DNA of 64,000 nt from positions 29,313-93,312 of the forward strand of contig PLBP01000005.1 of the NCBI GenBank assembly GCA_003135415.1. Reading direction: 5' to 3'. The first letter of the stretch is position 1. The number at the start of each line of letters is the position of its first letter. This DNA is from Hyphomicrobiales bacterium. Lineage in GTDB: Bacteria > Pseudomonadota > Alphaproteobacteria > Rhizobiales > Xanthobacteraceae. The translations under genes were made by a program, and so were the position numbers. A model generated the notes under the pieces. That model was not told the DNA's origin. It did not search any database and was given only the letters and a program-made list of their open reading frames with translations. Shown here one piece after another: positions 9,547 to 20,238 of the stretch.

Positions 9547-10524
9547 ATGAACGACCTTAAATCGATCAAAATGCGCGCGCTTCGAACCGCCCCGTCCATT
9601 GGGCTGCTCTTCGCTTTGGCTCTTGCCGCTGCTTCTGCCGCCACTTGGGCGCACGCGGCTCAGTCCCCTCCTGCCGCCGGCGGCGGGCAGGTTGTCGCCC
9701 TCGTCAATGGCGATCCCATCACCGCGCTCGACGTCGTCCATCGCATGCGCTTGTCCGAATTGATGTCGCACAAGCCGCAGAGCCGGCCCGATGCACTCGA
9801 TGAAATGATCAACGAAAAGATCAAGCTGCAACAGACGAAAAACGCAAAAGTCGATATCACCGACGCACAGGTCGACAAGGTGGTTGGTGGAATGGCGCAG
9901 CGCATGAGCCGCAAGTCGACTGATTTTTTGTCAGCGCTCGCGCAGGCGGGCATCGACATCCCGCGATTCAAGCTCCGCCTGCGCGCCGAACTCGGCTGGC
10001 GGCAGGTGCTCGAACAACGCGCGCCAGGCATCTTTCAGGTGCGCGACGCCGACCTTGTGGCGATCCTGATGGCGCGCGGCGAGGCGGCGCAGACGAAAGC
10101 GGTGCAATATTCGTTGCAGCAAATCGTGCTCGTGGTACCGCGCAACTCTCCCGAGGCGGTGCGTACGGGACGCATGAAGGAAGCGGAAAACCTGCGCAAC
10201 CGCTTCTCCGGCTGCGAGCAGGATATGGCGCTTGCGCGCGAGATCAGGGAAGTCGTCGTCAAGGAGCCGATCGTGCGGCTGTCGACCGATCTCGGCGTGC
10301 AATACAAGCAATTGCTTGATAAGACGGCGGATGGAAAAATGACGCCGCCGGAAGTCATCGCCACTGGCATCGAGCTCGTCGCCATTTGCAGCCGCAAGGA
10401 AGTCGTCGCTGACGTTTCCTCGCGCCGCGAATTCAAAGAAGAGTTACTCACCAAGCGCCTGGCGGAGTACGAAAAATACCTGCTCGACTACTTCAGGAAG
10501 CAGTCGACCATCGAATATCGTTGA
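9547..10524 (+). CDS. SurA-like periplasmic chaperone / PPIase-domain protein
   Basis: The product (325 residues from the ATG chosen here) has a signal peptide (LFALALAAASAATWAHA) and then the SurA N-terminal chaperone pattern: VVALVNGDPITALDVVHRM, DALDEMINEKIKLQ and the paired helices that follow. A single parvulin-like region comes next (about residues 180-265), and a C-terminal helix closes the chaperone module. SurA-family proteins escort outer-membrane proteins across the periplasm, and LptD is a known client in E. coli. Position directly after lptD and before pdxA-rsmA matches the common lptD-surA-pdxA-rsmA order. An ATG eight codons later (9571) would give a more compact signal peptide. 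The parvulin domain looks degenerate, so isomerase activity is uncertain. Confidence 0.82.
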   Translation: MNDLKSIKMRALRTAPSIGLLFALALAAASAATWAHAAQSPPAAGGGQVVALVNGDPITALDVVHRMRLSELMSHKPQSRPDALDEMINEKIKLQQTKNAKVDITDAQVDKVVGGMAQRMSRKSTDFLSALAQAGIDIPRFKLRLRAELGWRQVLEQRAPGIFQVRDADLVAILMARGEAAQTKAVQYSLQQIVLVVPRNSPEAVRTGRMKEAENLRNRFSGCEQDMALAREIREVVVKEPIVRLSTDLGVQYKQLLDKTADGKMTPPEVIATGIELVAICSRKEVVADVSSRREFKEELLTKRLAEYEKYLLDYFRKQSTIEYR

Positions 10525-10531
10525 GCGCGCC

Positions 10532-11548
10532 ATGCGCCCGCTCGCTCTTACTCTCGGGGAGCCCGCCGGCGTCGGGCCGGAACTGACGCTTGCGCTTTGG
10601 GCCAAGCGCAAGGCGCTGTGCCTCCCCGCCTTCATCGCGATTGGCGATCCGGCACTGCTCGCGAGCCGCGCGCGGCTCCTGAAACTCGAAATTCCGCTCG
10701 CCGAATGCACGACCGAACAAGCAACGGCCCGCTTCGCTAGCGCGCTGCCAGTATTTCCTACGGGAGAAGTGGCGACGGCATCGCCGGGGAAGCCCGACCG
10801 CACGAGCGCCGCCGCCGCCCGCGCCGCGATTGAGCGCGCCGTCGACCTCGCGGGCGCCGGAAAAGTTTCCGCCGTCGTCACCAACCCGATTGCGAAGTCC
10901 GTACTCTACGAGGCCGGATTCGAATTTCCGGGCCACACCGAATACCTCGCCCATCTTGCGGCGAGACGAGGCGGAGCGGTGCCGCGCCCGGTTATGATGA
11001 TCTGGTGCGAGGAGCTGGCGGTCGTGCCGGCGACCATTCACGTGCCGCTGAAGGAAGTGCCGGCGCTCTTGAGCATCGATCTCATCGTCGAGACCGGCCG
11101 GATTGTCGCGCGCGAACTTAGAGAGCGCTTCGGCATCGCGCGCCCGCGTCTTGCCGTGTGTGGGCTCAACCCGCATGCCGGCGAGGAGGGGCGCATCGGC
11201 CGGGAAGAAATCGAAATCATCGGGCCCGCGATCGAGCGGCTCGTGCAGGAAGGAATCGCCGCGAGCGGACCGTATCCCGCCGATACGCTGTTCCATCCGG
11301 AGGCGCGCAAGCGCCACGACGCGGTAATCGGCATGTATCACGACCAAGTGCTCGCCCCGATCAAGACGATCGCATTCGATCGCGCCGTCAACGTGACACT
11401 CGGGCTTCCGTTCGTGCGCACCTCGCCCGACCACGGCACGGCGTTCGATCTCGCCGGCACCGGCCGCGCCAATCCCGCGAGTCTTCTTGCCGCACTGAAG
11501 CTCGCCGAGCGCCTGGTCGCGGCCAGGACCGCCGTCGCGGCAAAATGA
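10532..11548 (+). CDS. pdxA: 4-hydroxythreonine-4-phosphate dehydrogenase
   Basis: PdxA oxidises 4-phosphohydroxy-L-threonine in the DXP-dependent pathway to pyridoxal 5'-phosphate. The 338-residue product has the N-terminal [13 protein letters not shown], the metal/substrate segment [18 protein letters not shown], and [14 protein letters not shown] followed by [20 protein letters not shown]. These include the histidines that bind the divalent metal. It starts 7 bp after the SurA-like gene and its TGA overlaps the ATG of rsmA (ATGA), so translation is coupled. Confidence 0.95.
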   Translation: MRPLALTLGEPAGVGPELTLALWAKRKALCLPAFIAIGDPALLASRARLLKLEIPLAECTTEQATARFASALPVFPTGEVATASPGKPDRTSAAAARAAIERAVDLAGAGKVSAVVTNPIAKSVLYEAGFEFPGHTEYLAHLAARRGGAVPRPVMMIWCEELAVVPATIHVPLKEVPALLSIDLIVETGRIVARELRERFGIARPRLAVCGLNPHAGEEGRIGREEIEIIGPAIERLVQEGIAASGPYPADTLFHPEARKRHDAVIGMYHDQVLAPIKTIAFDRAVNVTLGLPFVRTSPDHGTAFDLAGTGRANPASLLAALKLAERLVAARTAVAAK

Positions 11549-12381
11549 CAGCGCTGCCGCCGCTGCGTGAAGTCGTCCGCCGTTTCGAATTGCGGGCGAG
11601 AAAATCGCTCGGACAGAACTTTCTTCTCGATCTCAACCTGACCGGCCGCATCGCACGCGCAGCCGGCCCACTTGAAGGTGTGACGGTGATCGAAGTCGGA
11701 CCCGGCCCCGGCGGGCTCACCCGCGCGCTGCTCGCGGAAAGGGCAAAGCGCGTCGTCGCGATCGAGCGCGACCCGCGTTGCATCGCGGCGCTCGCCGAGC
11801 TTGCCGAAACTTATCCCGGGCGCCTCAAAGTGATCGAGGGCGACGCGCTCGACTTCGATCCGCGCCCGCATCTCGACGCCGGCCCCGCGCGCATCGTCGC
11901 CAATCTTCCCTACAACATCGCCACGGCACTTCTCCTGCGCTGGCTTTCCATCGAGCCGTGGCCGCCGTTTTACGATTCGCTGGTATTGATGTTTCAGCGC
12001 GAGGTCGCCCTCCGCATCGTCGCCGGTCCCGACGACGACAGCTACGGCCGCCTGAGCGTCATTACAGGCTGGCGCACAGAGGCGAAGATTCTTTTCGACG
12101 TGAACCCGTCCGCCTTCGTGCCACCGCCGAAGGTCACCTCCTCGGTCGTCCGCCTCGTTCCGCGCGCCGTACCGCTCCCGTGCGAGCGCGCTATGCTCGA
12201 GCGCGTGAGCGCCGCCGCATTCGGCCAGCGCCGGAAAATGTTGCGCGCAAGCCTGCGCACGCTCGGCACCGATCCCGCGGCGTTGCTCGCACGCGCGGGC
12301 ATCGATCCGACAAAGCGCGCCGAGGAAATCGATGTCGCCGGATTCGTTGCGCTCGCCAACGCGCTTGCTAAGGTCGAATAA
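11545..12381 (+). CDS. rsmA: 16S rRNA dimethyladenosine transferase
   Basis: RsmA (KsgA) dimethylates two adjacent adenosines near the 3' end of 16S rRNA, a late step in small-subunit assembly. The 278-residue product shows [11 protein letters not shown] near the N terminus, the SAM-binding [16 protein letters not shown], the acidic VVAIERDPR, and the catalytic NLPYNIAT. The C-terminal [13 protein letters not shown] is also typical. The ORF track begins far upstream inside pdxA; the ATG at 11545, overlapping the pdxA stop by four bases, fits the family start. Confidence 0.95.
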   Translation: MTALPPLREVVRRFELRARKSLGQNFLLDLNLTGRIARAAGPLEGVTVIEVGPGPGGLTRALLAERAKRVVAIERDPRCIAALAELAETYPGRLKVIEGDALDFDPRPHLDAGPARIVANLPYNIATALLLRWLSIEPWPPFYDSLVLMFQREVALRIVAGPDDDSYGRLSVITGWRTEAKILFDVNPSAFVPPPKVTSSVVRLVPRAVPLPCERAMLERVSAAAFGQRRKMLRASLRTLGTDPAALLARAGIDPTKRAEEIDVAGFVALANALAKVE

Positions 12382-12407
12382 AATCCGCGGGCAGCGAGGG
12401 AACGAAC

Positions 12408-13466
12408 ATGAGCCGCATGAGGCGTGAAGTATTCAACGACTATGGCGTTCCGCTCTGCGAAGCGATGAGCGATGTCCCGGCGCCGAAAGGCAGTGAAGTA
12501 CTCGTGCGGGTGGGCCATTGCGGCGTCTGCCATTCCGACATCCATCTGCACGAGGGCTACTTCGATCTCGGGGCTGGCCGGAAACTCGAACTCGCGGGCG
12601 GGCGTCCGCTCCCCTTCACGCTCGGCCATGAAATCGAGGGCACGATCGAAGCGGCGGGTCCCGAGGCCAAGGACGCTCAGGCGGGCCGGCGGGTCGTGGT
12701 CTATCCGTGGATCGGTTGCGGGTCTTGCGCGTTTTGCGCGCGCGGCGAGGAGCATCTGTGCCTCAAGCCGCAGCAGATCGGCATCCAGGTCGATGGCGGC
12801 TATGCGACGCATGTGATGGTGCCGCATCCGCGTTATCTCTTCGACTATGACCCGATCCCGGCTCCGCTCGCCGGCACCTATATGTGTTCCGGCGTTACCG
12901 CTTATTCCGCGGTCGAGAAACTGGGTGCTGTCGCCGAAGACTATCCGGTGCTCATCGTCGGCCTCGGCGGCGTCGGCATGATGGGATTTTCGTTCCTCAA
13001 GGCGCGCTCGAAGTACCCGCCGATCGTGGTCGAGATCGACGCGAAAAAACGCGAATACGCGCTCGCGAACGGCGCCGCCGCCGCGTTCGATCCGAACGAT
13101 CCGGCCTCGCGCAAAGGCATCATGGCCGCGAGCAATGGCGGTGTCCTGGGTGCGATCGACTTCGTTGGCTCGGATAAATCAGCAACTCTTGGCTTTGGCT
13201 CGCTCACCAAGGGCGGAAAGCTCGTGCTCGTGGGCTTGATCGGCGGCGAGATCAAACTTCCGGTGCCGACCTTCCCGCTCAAAGGCGTTTCGATCCTCGG
13301 CAGCTACGTTGGCTCGCTTGCGGAAGCGAAGGCGATGCTTGCGCTTGTGCGCGCAGGTCGCGTGCCTCCAATTCCCGTCTCGACGCGGCCGCTCGCCGAG
13401 GCGCAAGCGGCGCTGGAGGATCTCCGCGCCGGCAAGACCGTCGGCCGCACGGTACTCGTGCCCTAG
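12408..13466 (+). CDS. zinc-dependent alcohol dehydrogenase (MDR family)
   Basis: This 352-residue medium-chain dehydrogenase/reductase uses zinc and a nicotinamide cofactor to interconvert alcohols and carbonyls. Catalytic-zinc ligands are visible in GVCHSDIH and GHEIEG, and the structural zinc site is CGSCAFCARGEEHLC. The cofactor-binding fold carries VGLGGVGMMG (about residues 185-194). It follows rsmA by 26 bp on the same strand but is not a usual member of the lptD-rsmA operon, and a palindromic repeat ends it. The natural substrate cannot be read from the sequence. The ATG three codons downstream is an alternative start. Confidence 0.88.
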   Translation: MSRMRREVFNDYGVPLCEAMSDVPAPKGSEVLVRVGHCGVCHSDIHLHEGYFDLGAGRKLELAGGRPLPFTLGHEIEGTIEAAGPEAKDAQAGRRVVVYPWIGCGSCAFCARGEEHLCLKPQQIGIQVDGGYATHVMVPHPRYLFDYDPIPAPLAGTYMCSGVTAYSAVEKLGAVAEDYPVLIVGLGGVGMMGFSFLKARSKYPPIVVEIDAKKREYALANGAAAAFDPNDPASRKGIMAASNGGVLGAIDFVGSDKSATLGFGSLTKGGKLVLVGLIGGEIKLPVPTFPLKGVSILGSYVGSLAEAKAMLALVRAGRVPPIPVSTRPLAEAQAALEDLRAGKTVGRTVLVP

Positions 13467-13513
13467 AGCATGATCCCGAAAAGTGGAAACCGGTTTTCGA
13501 AAAAGATCATGTC
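13466..13513. repeat. palindromic intergenic repeat (GCATGATC...GATCATG type)
   Basis: An imperfect inverted repeat fills the whole gap between two convergent genes, reading GCATGATCCCGAAAAG from one side and the complementary pattern from the other around a central AACCGGTTTT. A rearranged copy is present at about 55548-55622. The element resembles a palindromic repeat family widespread between genes in Bradyrhizobium and relatives. It probably also folds as a bidirectional terminator-like hairpin. Confidence 0.75.
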
Positions 13514-14197
13514 CTAAAGTCTCTTCTGCAACTCGCGCACGAATGTCGCGAGTCCCGTTTGACGCGCGCGCTTCAACCGCTCGGCCGCGACGATCGCGCG
13601 GAGTTCGGCGAAGGCCCGCTCCAGATCGTAATTGATCACAACGTAGTCGTATTCCCGCCAATGGCTCATTTCCCTCCCCGCCTCCGCCATCCGGCGGCGG
13701 ATCACGGGCTCGGAATCCTGCGCTCGACTCTTGAGCCGGCGGCCAAGCTCGGGCGCCGACGGCGGCAGCACGAAGATCGTGACGAGATCGCTGCCGACCT
13801 TGCGCCTGAGCTTATTCGCGCCCTGCCAATCGATGTCGAAGAGAACATCCTTGCCGGCGGCGAGCGCCCGCTCGACCGGCGCGCGCGGCGTGCCGTAGCG
13901 GTGGCCGAAGACTTCCGCCCATTCGAGCAGGTCGCCGCCGCGGATCATATGGGCGAAGCGATCGGCGCCGATGAAATGATAGTGACGCCCGCCGACCTCG
14001 CCCGGCCGGCGCGGACGCGTGGTGACCGAGATCGAAAGCTCGATGGATTTGTCCGCGTCGAGCAGAAGGCGCGACAGCGTGGTCTTGCCCGCCCCCGAAG
14101 GCGAGGACAGCACCAGCATCAGCCCGCGGCGCGCGATCGGGCGGACGCGGCGCTTGCCGTTCGCCTTGCGCAATTTTTTCGACTTCTGCTTCTTCAT
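13514..14197 (-). CDS. gmk: guanylate kinase
   Basis: Gmk phosphorylates GMP to GDP with ATP in the cytosol. The 227-residue product has a basic lysine-rich leader of about 25 residues, then the P-loop SSPSGAGKTTLSR, the GMP-binding SISVTTRPRRPGE and GGRHYHF, and DIDWQGANKLR, followed by a lid and ALERAFAEL-type C-terminal helix. The basic leader is longer than in the E. coli enzyme, and an internal start at the methionine of LMLVLSSPSG is possible. Its start overlaps the yicC stop by four bases, so the two are co-translated. Confidence 0.94.
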   Translation of the reverse strand: MKKQKSKKLRKANGKRRVRPIARRGLMLVLSSPSGAGKTTLSRLLLDADKSIELSISVTTRPRRPGEVGGRHYHFIGADRFAHMIRGGDLLEWAEVFGHRYGTPRAPVERALAAGKDVLFDIDWQGANKLRRKVGSDLVTIFVLPPSAPELGRRLKSRAQDSEPVIRRRMAEAGREMSHWREYDYVVINYDLERAFAELRAIVAAERLKRARQTGLATFVRELQKRL

Positions 14198-15090
14198 TCG
14201 ATGTTCTGCACCTGCTCGCGAAACTGGTCGACCGCGGCCTTAAGGTCTAACCCGATGGCGGTGAGCGAGACGTCGTTCGACTTCGCGCAAAGCGTATTCG
14301 ATTCGCGGTTCAGCTCCTGCGCCAGGAAATCGAGCTTGCGCCCGGCCGGGCCGCCTTCGCTCAGCAACTTCTGCGCCGCCTCGACATGCGCCTTCAGCCG
14401 GTCAATCTCCTCACGCACGTCGGCCCTGGCGGCGAGCAGGATCGCTTCTTGATAGAGGCGGTCGGAATCGAGCTTTTCGCCGGTGCCGATAATCGACTTC
14501 ACTTGTTCGGCGAGACGGGCACGGATCGCCTCCGGCGCGCGCGCGGGAGATGCCTCGGCCGCCGCGGTCAGCCGGGCGATCTCGGCGAGACGCGTCTCCA
14601 ACACGCGCGCGAGTGCTGCACCTTCGTTGCGGCGCGCATTCACAAGATCGGACAACGCCGCTTCGAAGCCCCTGGCGACGGCACCTTCCGCTGCGCGGCG
14701 ATCGCCGGCGTTTTCTTCCGTCTCGGTGATTTCCATGACGCCCTTGAGTCCGAGAATTCCGTCGAGGCTCGGCGGGCTCGCGTCGACGCGCTTGGCGATT
14801 CTGCGGATCGTCTCGAGGAGTGCCGCGAGCACCTCCTCGTTCACGCGTACCGCCGGCAGCGCGCCGTTGCGCTCCACATTGAGCGTCGCCGAGACGTTGC
14901 CGCGCGCGAGCTGACGTGCGGCACTCGTGCGCGCCGGCACTTCGATCGCGTCCCAACCTTGCGGCAGGCGCAGACGCAGATCGAGACCCTTGCCGTTGAC
15001 GGATTTCAGTTCCCAAGCCCAGTGGTAGCTGCCCGCCGACCCTTGCGAGCGGGCGAAGCCGGTCATGCTTGCGAGCGGCATCGAAGCCAA
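14194..15090 (-). CDS. yicC: YicC family endoribonuclease
   Basis: The 298-residue product has the N-terminal LASMTGFARSQG and WELKSVNGKGLDLRLRLP of the YicC family, and the conserved C-terminal segment GGPAGRKLDFLAQELNRESN followed by LKAAVDQFREQVQNIE. E. coli YicC is reported to act as an endoribonuclease in small-RNA turnover. The gene lies between mltG and gmk, an order seen in many alphaproteobacteria. An ATG three codons in gives a start more like that of other family members. Confidence 0.92.
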   Translation of the reverse strand: MASMPLASMTGFARSQGSAGSYHWAWELKSVNGKGLDLRLRLPQGWDAIEVPARTSAARQLARGNVSATLNVERNGALPAVRVNEEVLAALLETIRRIAKRVDASPPSLDGILGLKGVMEITETEENAGDRRAAEGAVARGFEAALSDLVNARRNEGAALARVLETRLAEIARLTAAAEASPARAPEAIRARLAEQVKSIIGTGEKLDSDRLYQEAILLAARADVREEIDRLKAHVEAAQKLLSEGGPAGRKLDFLAQELNRESNTLCAKSNDVSLTAIGLDLKAAVDQFREQVQNIE

Positions 15091-15155
15091 TTCCCGGCTG
15101 ATCGTTCGAGACGGCGCGAACCTTAGCCGCGCCGCAGGACAGCCTCAAGTCCGCG

Positions 15156-16622
15156 CTACTGCTTTTGGCTCGTGCCTTGCGCCGGCGGGGTCGCGGCGGA
15201 TTGCCCCGCGGCGTCGGTCTTCTTCGCGGTCTTTTTCTTCTGGTTCGTGATCACCGTGCGGGGCGAAGTGAGCGGCGCGCCCGCGGCCGCCGACTGCGGT
15301 TTGGCTTGCGGTACCGGAGTGGACGGTGTGGTCTGCGGAGCGATCTGATCCTGTGCGTTCTGCACCGGATCCTTCGGCTGCTCATTTGACTGGGGCTGCT
15401 GGGTAGCGGCGGGAACGGGTTGTGGCACGGAATTCTGCTGTTGTTTTTCGACGTCGCGCCAGCGCGCGACGTTCTTCGCATGCTGGTCGAGATTCTCCGA
15501 GAAGACATGGCCGCCGCTGCCGTCGGCGACAAAATAGAGGTCGCGGGTGCGGGCGGGATGAGCGGTCGCTTCCAGGGAAGCGCGGCCGGGATTGGCGATC
15601 GGTCCCGGCGGCAGCCCGTCGATCTGGTAGGTATTGTACGCATTGGGCTCGTCCAGCTCCGTGCGCAAAAGCGGCCGGCCGAGCGCGCCCTTGCCGCCCA
15701 TCAGCCCGTAGATGATGGTCGGGTCCGATTGCAGCCGCATGCGCTTGTTGAGCCGATTCACGAAGACGGCCGCGACGCGCGGGCGCTCGTCGGTCTTGCC
15801 AGTTTCCTTTTCGACGATCGAAGCCAGGATGATGAATTCATCCACGCTCTTCAGCGGCAGATCGGACGCGCGGCGATCCCAAACCTCCTGGACGAGCCTG
15901 CGTTGCAAGGCCGCCATGCGCTGCAAAACCTGGTCGCGGGTCGTGCCGACCGTCACCTTGTAGGTTTCCGGAAGTAAGGTGCCTTCCTTCGGGATTTCGC
16001 TCACCTCGCCGGTCAAAACATTGGAATCGCGCAACCGCTGCACGATCTGCTCGCTGGTGAGACCCTCGGGTATCGTCACTTGATGCTGAATCGAACGTCC
16101 GTCGATGATGGCGGAGAGCACGTCGCGCATGCTGGCGTGGGGCTCGATCAGATATTCGCCCGCCTTCATTTCGTCGGTGACGCGAAACGCGACGGCGCCG
16201 GCGACGAACGGAAAGACCTGATCGATGACGCCTTCGCGCTTGAGTGTCTCGGCGATTTCGCGAATTCCCTGGCCGCGCTGAATCACAATGGTGCGCTCGC
16301 GCTCCAGCGGTCCGGCTGCGGTGAGCTTGCCTCGGCCGAGATAGAGCGTGGCGCCGCCCGCGAAAATGAGCAGCAAAAGGCCGGTGAAGATCGCGTTGCC
16401 AATGATCACGAGCGGATTGCGCGCACGCCGGGAAGGCGGCGGCGGCAGGTGGTCGGGAACGAGCGCCTGACGCGGGCTGCGCGGTTGCACGATCGGCCGG
16501 CGCTCGGAATATAACTCGTCGGTGTTCCGAGGCCTCTGCGGCCCCTGTTGATCGCCCGGCATAAATTCGCGTTTCCGTGGTGACCGATTGCGAAACCGAC
16601 GGGTCGGTTTCGTCTGCTCCAT
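15156..16622 (-). CDS. mltG: endolytic murein transglycosylase
   Basis: MltG cleaves nascent glycan strands and helps set their length, acting from the inner membrane. The 488-residue product has a cytoplasmic proline-rich head of about 70 residues, one membrane helix (IGNAIFTGLLLLIFAGGATLY begins near 75), a LysM-like region and the catalytic domain with ILASIVEKETG, whose glutamate is the active-site residue, followed by QSDPTIIYGL and YNTYQIDGLPPGPIANPG. The C-terminal 100 residues are a glutamine/proline/alanine-rich low-complexity tail that E. coli MltG lacks. A 150-bp gap holding a strong inverted repeat separates it from fabF. Confidence 0.93.
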   Translation of the reverse strand: MEQTKPTRRFRNRSPRKREFMPGDQQGPQRPRNTDELYSERRPIVQPRSPRQALVPDHLPPPPSRRARNPLVIIGNAIFTGLLLLIFAGGATLYLGRGKLTAAGPLERERTIVIQRGQGIREIAETLKREGVIDQVFPFVAGAVAFRVTDEMKAGEYLIEPHASMRDVLSAIIDGRSIQHQVTIPEGLTSEQIVQRLRDSNVLTGEVSEIPKEGTLLPETYKVTVGTTRDQVLQRMAALQRRLVQEVWDRRASDLPLKSVDEFIILASIVEKETGKTDERPRVAAVFVNRLNKRMRLQSDPTIIYGLMGGKGALGRPLLRTELDEPNAYNTYQIDGLPPGPIANPGRASLEATAHPARTRDLYFVADGSGGHVFSENLDQHAKNVARWRDVEKQQQNSVPQPVPAATQQPQSNEQPKDPVQNAQDQIAPQTTPSTPVPQAKPQSAAAGAPLTSPRTVITNQKKKTAKKTDAAGQSAATPPAQGTSQKQ

Positions 16623-16666
16623 GGGTACAGTCTTTGGGCCGAAGTGTCGACTTCAGCCCTGGCAAC

Positions 16667-16740
16667 CTAGTGCCCCGAACCCGAAGTTCGCACGCACCCT
16701 GCCGCAAGGACGATTGCGAACTTCGGAATCGGGACACTAG
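16667..16740. repeat. 74-bp inverted repeat between fabF and mltG
   Basis: Two 26-bp arms starting CTAGTG and ending CGAAGTTCGCA face each other across a 22-base loop, differing at only about three positions. No T-run follows on either strand, so it is not a classical terminator. Its size and CTAG ends suggest a miniature palindromic element, possibly acting on expression of mltG from the fabF side. Confidence 0.75.
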
Positions 16741-16774
16741 CGGCAATTATGGCGAAAGCGCGAAGGGAGCCGCG

Positions 16775-18043
<1,269 letters not shown>

Positions 18044-18165
18044 TCCCTAACCTCCGGCCGCGGCGACAGAGCGGCTCGAATATCAAAGATCGTTCAAGCT
18101 TGACATGGCCAGTCGAAGGCGACCCTGCAAGTGCTTGAGGCGAGCGTCCTGAAACGCGAAAAGCG

Positions 18166-18402
18166 TCAGGCCGCGGTTTTTTCGAGGAATTTAACGGCGT
18201 CGCCGACGGTGAGAATCGTCTCCGCCGCATCGTCCGGAATTTCGCAGCCGAACTCTTCTTCGAACGCCATTACGAGTTCGACCGTGTCCAGGCTGTCGGC
18301 CCCGAGATCGTCGATGAAACTCGCCTTGTCGGTGACCTTCTCGGGATCGACCCCAAGGTGTTCGACGACGATCTTTTTTACGCGTTCCGGAATATCGCTC
18401 AT
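18166..18402 (-). CDS. acpP: acyl carrier protein
   Basis: The 78-residue acidic protein starting [18 protein letters not shown] carries the phosphopantetheine attachment serine in [11 protein letters not shown]. It shuttles acyl chains between the Fab enzymes. The ORF track begins 18 codons upstream; the ATG at 18402 matches the invariant family length. The gap of about 144 bp to fabG suggests it may have its own promoter, as acpP often does, though no promoter was pinned down. Confidence 0.97.
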   Translation of the reverse strand: MSDIPERVKKIVVEHLGVDPEKVTDKASFIDDLGADSLDTVELVMAFEEEFGCEIPDDAAETILTVGDAVKFLEKTAA

Positions 18403-18546
18403 CGCTCCGCCCTTCGTGGCCCTGTTGCTAAAATCCGTTTTTTCCAGCCGCGGCACTCGTCCGCCGCGAAATCGTTGCGGTCGTTACCATACTTCATTTC
18501 CCATGGCCAGCGCCCCGGCGAAAGCATGCCGAGGGGAAAAGGCCAG

Positions 18547-19284
18547 CTAGATCATTGCCATACCGCCATTCACGTGGATGGTCGCGCCGGTGACATAAGC
18601 GGCTTCGGTCGAGGCAAGATAGACGACCGCCGCGGCGATATCATCCGGCGTGCCGAGACGTGCCGCCGGCACCCGCGTGAGGATCGCCTCGCGCTGCTTG
18701 TCGTTCAGCTTGTCGGTCATGGCGGTGGCGACGAAGCCGGGGGCGACGCAATTCGCGGTAACGCCGCGCCGCGCGTATTCCGACGCGATCGATTTCATCA
18801 TGCCGATGATGCCGGCCTTGGCCGCCGCATAGTTTCCCTGGCCCGGATTGCCGGTGACGCCGACGACCGAGGTAATGCCGATGATGCGGCCGAAGCGGCG
18901 GCGCATCATGCCGATGGTTGCCTTGCGCGCGAGGCGAAAGGTCGCGGTGAGATTGACCGCGATCACCTGATCCCACTCTTCGTCCTTGAGCGACACGAAC
19001 AGATTGTCGCGGGTGATGCCGGCGTTGCAGACGAGAATATCGAGTTGCTTCATGGCAGCCTCGGCCGCGGGCACCAGCGCCTCGACCTCATCCGTCTTGG
19101 AAAGATCGCAAGGCAGCACATGCACGCGCGAGCCAAGCTCGCTCGCGAGCTTGGCGAGCGCGTCCCGCCGCGTGCCGGAAATCGCCACGGCCGCACCCTG
19201 CTTGTGTAGCGCTCGCGCAATGGCGCCGCCGATGCCGCCCGAGGCACCGGTGACAAGCGCGGTCTTTCCGGAAAGATCGAACAT
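18547..19284 (-). CDS. fabG: 3-oxoacyl-ACP reductase
   Basis: FabG reduces beta-ketoacyl-ACP with NADPH. The 245-residue SDR protein has the cofactor motif TGASGGIGGA, the NAG-type VCNAGITRDNL, and catalytic YAAAK with an upstream serine in GITSVVG. The C-terminal VTGATIHVNGGMAM is typical. It is 12 bp downstream of fabD and transcribed with it. Confidence 0.96.
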   Translation of the reverse strand: MFDLSGKTALVTGASGGIGGAIARALHKQGAAVAISGTRRDALAKLASELGSRVHVLPCDLSKTDEVEALVPAAEAAMKQLDILVCNAGITRDNLFVSLKDEEWDQVIAVNLTATFRLARKATIGMMRRRFGRIIGITSVVGVTGNPGQGNYAAAKAGIIGMMKSIASEYARRGVTANCVAPGFVATAMTDKLNDKQREAILTRVPAARLGTPDDIAAAVVYLASTEAAYVTGATIHVNGGMAMI

Positions 19285-19296
19285 GACGGCTCCGCT

Positions 19297-20238
19297 TTAA
19301 GCCTTGACGTTTTTGAAAGCTAGCACGTCGTCGGCGGTGCCGACGGTCGCGGTACTTACTTCCTTGGCGATGCGCTTTACAAGACCCGCGAGCACCCGAC
19401 CGGAACCGATCTCGACGATCCGGTTCACGCCGTTCGCGGCCAGATACGCCACCGACTGCCGCCAGCGCACGGTGTCGGTGATCTGCGCGACCAGGAGTTT
19501 CACGATCTCGGCGGGATCCTTCACCGGCAGGGCGGTGACATTCGCCACCACTCGAACTTTGGGCGTCCCGACTTTCACCTTTGCAAGTGAAACGGCCATC
19601 ACATCGGCGGCGGGCTTCATCAATGCGCAATGGAAGGGCGCCGACACCGGCAGCATCATCGCCCGCGCGCCGCGGGTTTTGGCGATCGCGACCGCGCGCT
19701 CGACTGCGGTCTTATGGCCGGAGACAACGACCTGCCCCGGCGCGTTGTCGTTCGCGGCTTCGCACACTTCGCCTTGCGCGGCCTCGCGCGCGACCGCTCT
19801 CGCCGCCTCGTCGTCGAGGCCGAGGAGTGCCGCCATCGCGCCGACGCCGACGGGCACCGCCTGTTGCATCGCGCGGCCGCGAATGCGCACGAGGCGTGCC
19901 GCGTCCGCAAGCGCGAAACTGCCGGCGGCGGCGTGGGCGGAATATTCGCCGAGCGAATGGCCGGCGAGGAAGGCGACATCACGCGTGAGATCAATACCGG
20001 CTTCCGCCTCCAACACCCGCAATGCCGCGATCGAAACCGCGAGCAGCGCCGGCTGCGTATTCTCGGTGAGCATGAGCTTGTCGGCCGGCCCTTCCCACAT
20101 GGTCTGCGTCAGCTTCTCGCCGAGCGCCGTGTCCACTTCGTCGAATACCGTGCGCGCGGAGACAAAATTGTCCGCGAGGCTCTTGCCCATGCCGACCGCC
20201 TGGCTGCCCTGGCCCGGGAAAACGAACGCGGTTGTCAT
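19297..20238 (-). CDS. fabD: malonyl-CoA-ACP transacylase
   Basis: FabD loads malonyl groups onto ACP. The 313-residue product starts TTAFVFPGQGSQAVG and has the nucleophile in AGHSLGEYSA, the arginine segment LVRIRGRAMQQA and the catalytic histidine in SAPFHCALM. The ORF track adds 120 residues upstream with no family similarity, so the ATG at 20238 is taken as the start. It heads the fabD-fabG-acpP-fabF run and diverges from rpsF. Confidence 0.95.
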   Translation of the reverse strand: MTTAFVFPGQGSQAVGMGKSLADNFVSARTVFDEVDTALGEKLTQTMWEGPADKLMLTENTQPALLAVSIAALRVLEAEAGIDLTRDVAFLAGHSLGEYSAHAAAGSFALADAARLVRIRGRAMQQAVPVGVGAMAALLGLDDEAARAVAREAAQGEVCEAANDNAPGQVVVSGHKTAVERAVAIAKTRGARAMMLPVSAPFHCALMKPAADVMAVSLAKVKVGTPKVRVVANVTALPVKDPAEIVKLLVAQITDTVRWRQSVAYLAANGVNRIVEIGSGRVLAGLVKRIAKEVSTATVGTADDVLAFKNVKA

